This document shows, piece by piece, positions 4,431 through 6,936 of a stretch of 6,936 nt of DNA; positions within the stretch are counted from its first letter, which is position 1; each line of letters starts with the position of its first letter. A model generated the notes under the pieces. It made no database searches, was not told the DNA's origin, and worked only from the letters and a program-made list of their open reading frames with translations. The position numbers and the translations under genes were made by a program. Origin of the DNA: Candidatus Woesearchaeota archaeon (GTDB lineage Archaea > Nanobdellota > Nanobdellia > Woesearchaeales > SKIA01); NCBI GenBank assembly GCA_007116645.1, contig SKIA01000068.1, positions 1 to 6,936 of the forward strand, written 5' to 3'.

Positions 4431-5315
4431 AAGCTTTTCTTGCACATACGAGCGCGTCACAAAAGGCGTATTAATAGTTGAGTCGTCAAATAATAGTCGC
4501 AGTTGATGAATTATTTTTGGTGTGTATGATTGATCTTGGGCTTTTTGCGCATCAGAAACAGAAATATCCAAGGCTTCTGAGAGTTCATCTGGAGTAAACT
4601 CAGGCACTGAAAGTGCTTGCATACGAACACTCCACGGAATGCGGCGAGATTTTTCTAACCTAAACCCTTTATTTGATGCATACCCGCGCACGGCTTGAGT
4701 AGTAACGGCTAATAACTCAGCAACATCTTCATAACTAAACACTGTGTGCTGCGCACGATCGTACATCCGCGTTCTTGCTTTTGGACGAGAAGTAAATGAT
4801 CTGTGTCGAACACCACACCTCGTCATCACCCGAGAAACACACGCTGGTTGTGCTCCCACGAGCTTTGCGAGTTGACCCGGAGGCTTATTAGCATGTTCTG
4901 CAAGTGTAAGGGCTTGTTTTAATGAGAATTGTGAGCGGGCAACAATGTTTTGTGCGAGTGCTGGGGTGATGTCCGAATGGTATGTTTGCAGAAGCGCTGC
5001 GAGTTCTTCTTGAAGTGCGCGCCGGTGTTGTACGAACGAGCGGTGTTGTTCTCGTTGTCCAGATTCATCAAGGTATTGCTCGATATGTTGGCGTTTACTT
5101 GACGTGCTCTTTGCTATGTGCTCAATTGTTTTTCCTTGCAACACACGCTCGTCAACCTCGGTCCAGAATGGCTCTGGAGCGAGCTCTCCTGGCCAAGGTA
5201 TGCTGGCCTGATACGCATACATACGCAAAGAACCTGCACCAAGACCTGTTTGTTCATGCACATCTCGTGTTGATTCAGCGTTGCGATACGCAGATACAAA
5301 TCGATTTTCTGACAT
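4422..5315 (-). CDS. Unrecognised protein with about five helix-turn-helix-like segments
   Basis: I do not recognise this 297-residue soluble protein as a named family. Five stretches have helix-turn-helix character: about 5-36 (VHEQTGLGAGSLRMYAYQA), 60-82 (TIEHIAKSTSSKRQHIEQYL), 146-168 (GQLAKLVGAQPACVSRVMTR), 194-217 (YEDVAELLAVTTQAVRGYAS) and 241-262 (PDELSEALDISVSDAQKA). The third and fourth are the clearest, with the pattern (E/Q)hAxhhxhxxxxVxxh. They are linked by basic (169-188, 214-225) and glutamine/arginine-rich (85-105) segments. No membrane helix or enzymatic motif is visible. A DNA- or RNA-binding regulator or chromosome-organising protein is an inference. It is transcribed away from tRNA-Val and converges on the PLD gene with a 9-nt overlap. 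ATG at 5315 has a TATA-like box about 28 bp upstream. Confidence 0.8.
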   Translation of the reverse strand: MSENRFVSAYRNAESTRDVHEQTGLGAGSLRMYAYQASIPWPGELAPEPFWTEVDERVLQGKTIEHIAKSTSSKRQHIEQYLDESGQREQHRSFVQHRRALQEELAALLQTYHSDITPALAQNIVARSQFSLKQALTLAEHANKPPGQLAKLVGAQPACVSRVMTRCGVRHRSFTSRPKARTRMYDRAQHTVFSYEDVAELLAVTTQAVRGYASNKGFRLEKSRRIPWSVRMQALSVPEFTPDELSEALDISVSDAQKAQDQSYTPKIIHQLRLLFDDSTINTPFVTRSYVQEKLSE

Positions 5316-5338
5316 TACTTTACAGGAGTTACTTTGTG

Positions 5339-5346
5339 ATTATATG
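5339..5346 (-). promoter_or_regulatory. TATA-like box for the multi-HTH gene
   Basis: On the minus strand the bases read CATATAAT, centred about 28 bp upstream of ATG 5315. No Shine-Dalgarno match precedes the start, consistent with a leaderless transcript. Confidence 0.5.
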
Positions 5347-5364
5347 TGTTTCTGAAGAGCAACC

Positions 5365-5372
5365 TTTTAAAA
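5365..5372 (+). promoter_or_regulatory. TATA-like box for tRNA-Val
   Basis: TTTTAAAA is centred about 29 bp upstream of the tRNA-Val 5' end. It resembles the TTTTTAAA core upstream of tRNA-Thr and tRNA-Ser. Confidence 0.5.
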
Positions 5373-5397
5373 CCATCAAGAGTTCCTTGCACTACAA

Positions 5398-5470
5398 GGG
5401 CCCATGGTCTAGTGGCTATGACGTCGCCTTTACACGGCGAATATCCCCGGTTCGAGTCCGGGTGGGCCCA
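5398..5470 (+). tRNA. tRNA-Val(UAC)
   Basis: Complete intronless cloverleaf. Acceptor GGGCCCA (5398-5404) pairs with TGGGCCC (5463-5469), discriminator A5470, no encoded CCA. D-stem GTC/GAC (5407-5409/5420-5422), anticodon stem TCGCC/GGCGA (5424-5428/5436-5440), loop TTTACAC with anticodon TAC at 5431-5433. T-arm is CCCGG/CCGGG with loop TTCGAGT. It reads GUA and, by wobble, other GUN codons. A 15-base copy of its 3' end follows 57 bp downstream. Confidence 0.97.
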
Positions 5471-5493
5471 TTACGTGTTGGCACGCACGGCAC

Positions 5494-5510
5494 CAACAAC
5501 TCTGTTGTTG
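5494..5510 (+). repeat. Perfect hairpin, 7-bp stem and TCT loop, after tRNA-Val
   Basis: CAACAAC (5494-5500) pairs exactly with GTTGTTG (5504-5510). The outer part overlaps a competing inverted repeat GTTGG (5477-5481) with CCAAC (5493-5497). Its CAACAA/TTGTTG core also occurs in the hairpin after tRNA-Ser. Confidence 0.7.
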
Positions 5511-5514
5511 AGAA

Positions 5515-5529
5515 CCGGGTGGGCCCATT
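5515..5529 (+). repeat. Copy of the tRNA-Val 3' end
   Basis: CCGGGTGGGCCCATT is identical to 5458-5472, which is the T-stem 3' strand, acceptor 3' strand, discriminator and two flanking bases of tRNA-Val. It starts 4 bp after the perfect hairpin. The rest of the tRNA is absent. The 86 bases after it, up to the pyrophosphatase stop, show nothing I can name. Confidence 0.8.
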
Positions 5530-5616
5530 TCTTACTCCTTATTATGTTCAGTACTCTGCCTACTGTGTAAAGCATACTATTTGGTGTTATGTAAGAATGA
5601 AAAAAGGAATGAAAAA

Positions 5617-6108
5617 TTACTTGCTGTTGTATCGAACTTCTGCGTCACGAATGATTTTCATGGCTGCTTTGCTGTCATCCCAACCGTCAATCTGCACTTT
5701 CTTTTGTTCTAGGTCTTTGTAGACGCGGAAAAAGTGCTCGATTTCCTTTCGGTAATGCTCATTAATGTCTTCTAAGCAGTCAGTATCTTTCCAGCGAGGA
5801 TCGCCGAGAGGGATGCAAATGATTTTTTCGTCTTGACCTTTTTCATCGCTCATGTTCAAAACGCCTGCTACTCTGCACCGGATGTGACATCCAGGAAAGG
5901 TTGCGTGAGAAACAAGAACTAAAGCGTCAATAGGATCTCCGTCAAGTCCGAGGGTTTGCGGAATAAAACCATAATCTCCGGGGTAGTGCATTGCTGAAAA
6001 AAGCATGCGGTCAAACGTCATGACTCCGCGCTCTTCATCATATTCATACTTATTGCGAGAACCTTTAGGAATCTCAACAACGACTTCGACAATATTCTCT
6101 TCTGTCAT
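5617..6108 (-). CDS. ppa: Family I inorganic pyrophosphatase
   Basis: The 163-residue product is a soluble family I pyrophosphatase, hydrolysing PPi to two phosphates and pulling biosynthetic reactions forward. Numbered from M1: EIPKGSRNKYEYDE (11-24), YPGDYGFIPQT (41-51), the metal-binding GDPIDALV block around 57-64, a DEKGQDEKI block around 88-96, and a C-terminal WKD and FFRVYKDLE region, all in family order. The length is normal for archaeal and bacterial enzymes. ATG 6108 is chosen because the family begins just before EIPKGS and because a TATA-like box lies about 28 bp upstream. The frame stays open upstream to 6309, but that part crosses the tRNA-Ser trailer and looks non-coding. It would use PPi made by enzymes such as the neighbouring RdgB. 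Confidence 0.95.
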   Translation of the reverse strand: MTEENIVEVVVEIPKGSRNKYEYDEERGVMTFDRMLFSAMHYPGDYGFIPQTLGLDGDPIDALVLVSHATFPGCHIRCRVAGVLNMSDEKGQDEKIICIPLGDPRWKDTDCLEDINEHYRKEIEHFFRVYKDLEQKKVQIDGWDDSKAAMKIIRDAEVRYNSK

Positions 6109-6132
6109 AGGGTTACTAAGGGCCCAACTGCC

Positions 6133-6140
6133 ATTTATAA
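6133..6140 (-). promoter_or_regulatory. TATA-like box for ppa
   Basis: Minus-strand reading TTATAAAT is centred about 28 bp upstream of ATG 6108. The start has no convincing ribosome binding site, so a leaderless mRNA is likely. Confidence 0.55.
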
Positions 6141-6155
6141 GATTAGCGGGTTGGT

Positions 6156-6194
6156 GGCAGATATTGATATTCAGGAGGCAGATATTGCAGATAG
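6156..6194. repeat. 21-bp-spaced direct repeat upstream of the ppa promoter
   Basis: GGCAGATATTG occurs exactly at 6156-6166 and 6177-6187, with a partial GCAGATA at 6187-6193. The 21-bp period is two helical turns, and the block lies just upstream of the ppa TATA box. It is a candidate regulator-binding site; the role is inferred. Confidence 0.5.
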
Positions 6195-6222
6195 CTGGGG
6201 TCTGAAAACAGAAAGCAATACT

Positions 6223-6240
6223 AACGCCCTGGGCTGGATT
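6223..6240 (-). repeat. Degenerate copy of the tRNA-Ser 3' end
   Basis: This 18-base block matches 6310-6327 at 16 positions, in the same orientation and 87 bp further along the transcript. It covers the T-stem 3' strand, acceptor 3' strand, discriminator and two trailer bases of tRNA-Ser. A 5-bp hairpin with 3-nt loop (6239-6251) abuts it. Confidence 0.75.
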
Positions 6241-6264
6241 GCTCAGAGCAACGCGATGAGCTCC

Positions 6265-6283
6265 CAACAAGCGACGCTTGTTG
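6265..6283 (-). repeat. Perfect hairpin, 8-bp stem and 3-nt loop, after tRNA-Ser
   Basis: CAACAAGC (6265-6272) pairs exactly with GCTTGTTG (6276-6283) across GAC. It lies between tRNA-Ser and the copy of its 3' end. Its CAACAA/TTGTTG core is shared with the tRNA-Val hairpin. Confidence 0.7.
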
Positions 6284-6311
6284 AGGATGTGCAAATACGG
6301 CACGCGCAAAA

Positions 6312-6394
6312 CGCCGTGGGCCGGATTTGAACCGACAATAGGTTTCCCTGCCAGCTCTCAAGGCTGGTGCACTACCAGGTTATGCGACCACGGC
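6312..6394 (-). tRNA. tRNA-Ser(UGA)
   Basis: Complete 83-nt class II tRNA on the minus strand. Acceptor GCCGTGG pairs with CCACGGC (6388-6394 and 6313-6319 on the plus strand). The discriminator is G, as expected for serine. Anticodon stem CCAGC/GCTGG, loop CTTGAGA, anticodon TGA at plus-strand 6358-6360. The variable arm is AGG-GAAA-CCT and the T-arm GTCGG/CCGGC with loop TTCAAAT. There is no intron and no CCA. It is followed by a hairpin, a copy of its 3' end, and then ppa in the same direction. Confidence 0.96.
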
Positions 6395-6417
6395 ATAGGT
6401 CAAGAGACTTGTCGCTT

Positions 6418-6427
6418 GTTTTTAAAC
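6418..6427 (-). promoter_or_regulatory. TATA-like box for tRNA-Ser
   Basis: GTTTAAAAAC on the minus strand is centred about 28 bp upstream of the tRNA-Ser 5' end. Its plus-strand sequence is the same decamer found upstream of tRNA-Thr (599-608). Confidence 0.55.
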
Positions 6428-6453
6428 ATTCCCGTAAATAGTGTTGGACAGAA

Positions 6454-6463
6454 CACATAAATA
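6454..6463 (+). promoter_or_regulatory. TATA-like box for mscS
   Basis: CACATAAATA is centred about 27 bp upstream of ATG 6486, fitting a leaderless start. It is a weaker match than the other boxes. Confidence 0.4.
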
Positions 6464-6485
6464 CTATGAGTTCACCTTGATTGAC

Positions 6486-6936
6486 ATGCCACTCTCAGAG
6501 TACACAGATACATACGTCGATATGGCGGTGCAGTATGCGCCGCAAGTTATCGGCGCAATTCTTGTATTAGTGCTGGGCTGGATGGTTATCGGTTTTCTCT
6601 TACGCTTTATGAGAAAGCGATTTGAGAAAAACAACTTTGATCCAACACTTCGAGGATTTTTGCTGGGAGTTGTGAGCGTTGCCCTGAAAGTCATGCTCAT
6701 CATCACAGCAATCAGTATGCTTGGCGTGCAAATGACGTCATTTATTGCCGTGCTGGGAGCTGCAGGCCTTGCAGTTGGTCTTGCACTTCAAGGAAGTCTT
6801 GCAAACTTTGCTGGCGGAGTACTCATCCTCGCACGAAAACCATTCAAGGTAGGGGAATTCATCCAAGGCGGAGGCGTCATGGGAACAGTTGAAGAAATTA
6901 ACATTCTCTACACACGACTCACCACTCCTGACGGAC
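6486..6936 (+). CDS. mscS: MscS-family mechanosensitive channel, N-terminal part (runs off window)
   Basis: The frame is open from ATG 6486 to the window end, 150 codons. A hydrophobic helix at about 18-38 (VIGAILVLVLGWMVIGFLL), a second at about 60-80, and a third Gly/Ala-rich pore helix at about 84-113 (FIAVLGAAGLAVGLALQGSL, then ANFAGGVLIL) match the TM1-TM3 order of MscS. It continues into the beta-domain opening KPFKVGEFIQGGGVMGTVEEINILYT, a standard MscS signature. These channels open under membrane tension and release solutes during hypo-osmotic shock. ATG 6486 is the first start in frame with suitable spacing from a TATA-like box; the ATG at 6465 meets a stop after four codons. It is divergent from tRNA-Ser. 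Confidence 0.93.
   Translation, partial: MPLSEYTDTYVDMAVQYAPQVIGAILVLVLGWMVIGFLLRFMRKRFEKNNFDPTLRGFLLGVVSVALKVMLIITAISMLGVQMTSFIAVLGAAGLAVGLALQGSLANFAGGVLILARKPFKVGEFIQGGGVMGTVEEINILYTRLTTPDG

Noticed and set aside
4982..5722. Plus-strand 246-codon frame
   Set aside because: It is antisense to the HTH gene, then crosses tRNA-Val and the ppa 3' end.
6109..6309. N-terminal extension of the pyrophosphatase
   Set aside because: It is translated tRNA-Ser trailer and promoter; the family fold begins at M6108.
6464..6706. Minus-strand 80-codon frame
   Set aside because: It lies opposite the MscS gene, which has clear family motifs.

Overview
The window is archaeal. Two short introns interrupt a tRNA-Leu gene with canonical bulge-helix-bulge (BHB) geometry. 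No tRNA encodes CCA. TATA-like boxes lie about 25-30 bp upstream of most starts, which implies largely leaderless mRNAs. The lipid genes fit archaetidylserine/archaetidylethanolamine chemistry, and a LAGLIDADG endonuclease is present. Packing is dense: an ATGA junction and 11-, 9- and 80-nt overlaps. A small-genome archaeon such as a DPANN lineage is plausible, but the lineage is inferred and not proven.

Layout. 1-432: 3' part of a LAGLIDADG_3-type homing endonuclease. 458-705: tRNA-Leu(UAA) with two introns (33 and 15 nt), then tRNA-Thr(GGU). 706-911: non-coding stretch with three perfect 3-nt-loop hairpins and two degenerate copies of the tRNA-Thr 3' end. 912-2232: overlapping pair of a RdgB/HAM1 house-cleaning NTPase and an inositol-monophosphatase-family phosphatase. 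2153-3381 (minus): psd-pssA operon for archaetidylserine synthesis and decarboxylation. 3456-4430: cardiolipin-synthase-like phospholipase D protein, divergent from psd. 4422-5315 (minus): unrecognised protein with about five helix-turn-helix-like segments. 5398-5470: tRNA-Val(UAC), followed by a hairpin and a copy of its 3' end. 5617-6108 (minus): inorganic pyrophosphatase. 6312-6394 (minus): tRNA-Ser(UGA), again followed by a hairpin and a copy of its 3' end. 6486-end: start of an MscS-type mechanosensitive channel.

How it fits together. 2153-4430 is a phospholipid headgroup locus: PssA makes the serine lipid, Psd decarboxylates it to the ethanolamine lipid, and the PLD protein probably makes cardiolipin-type lipids. 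The RdgB, phosphatase and pyrophosphatase genes are housekeeping phosphate metabolism.

The most unusual signal is not a protein. Three of the four tRNA genes (Thr, Val, Ser) are each followed within about 60-180 bp by one or two imperfect copies of their own T-stem/acceptor 3' strand, each next to a perfect short hairpin with a 3-nt loop. This could be residue of repeated integration at tRNA 3' ends, a small tRNA-targeting repeat family, or functional trailer structure. The second notable item is tRNA-Leu, whose two introns appear to need ordered splicing.
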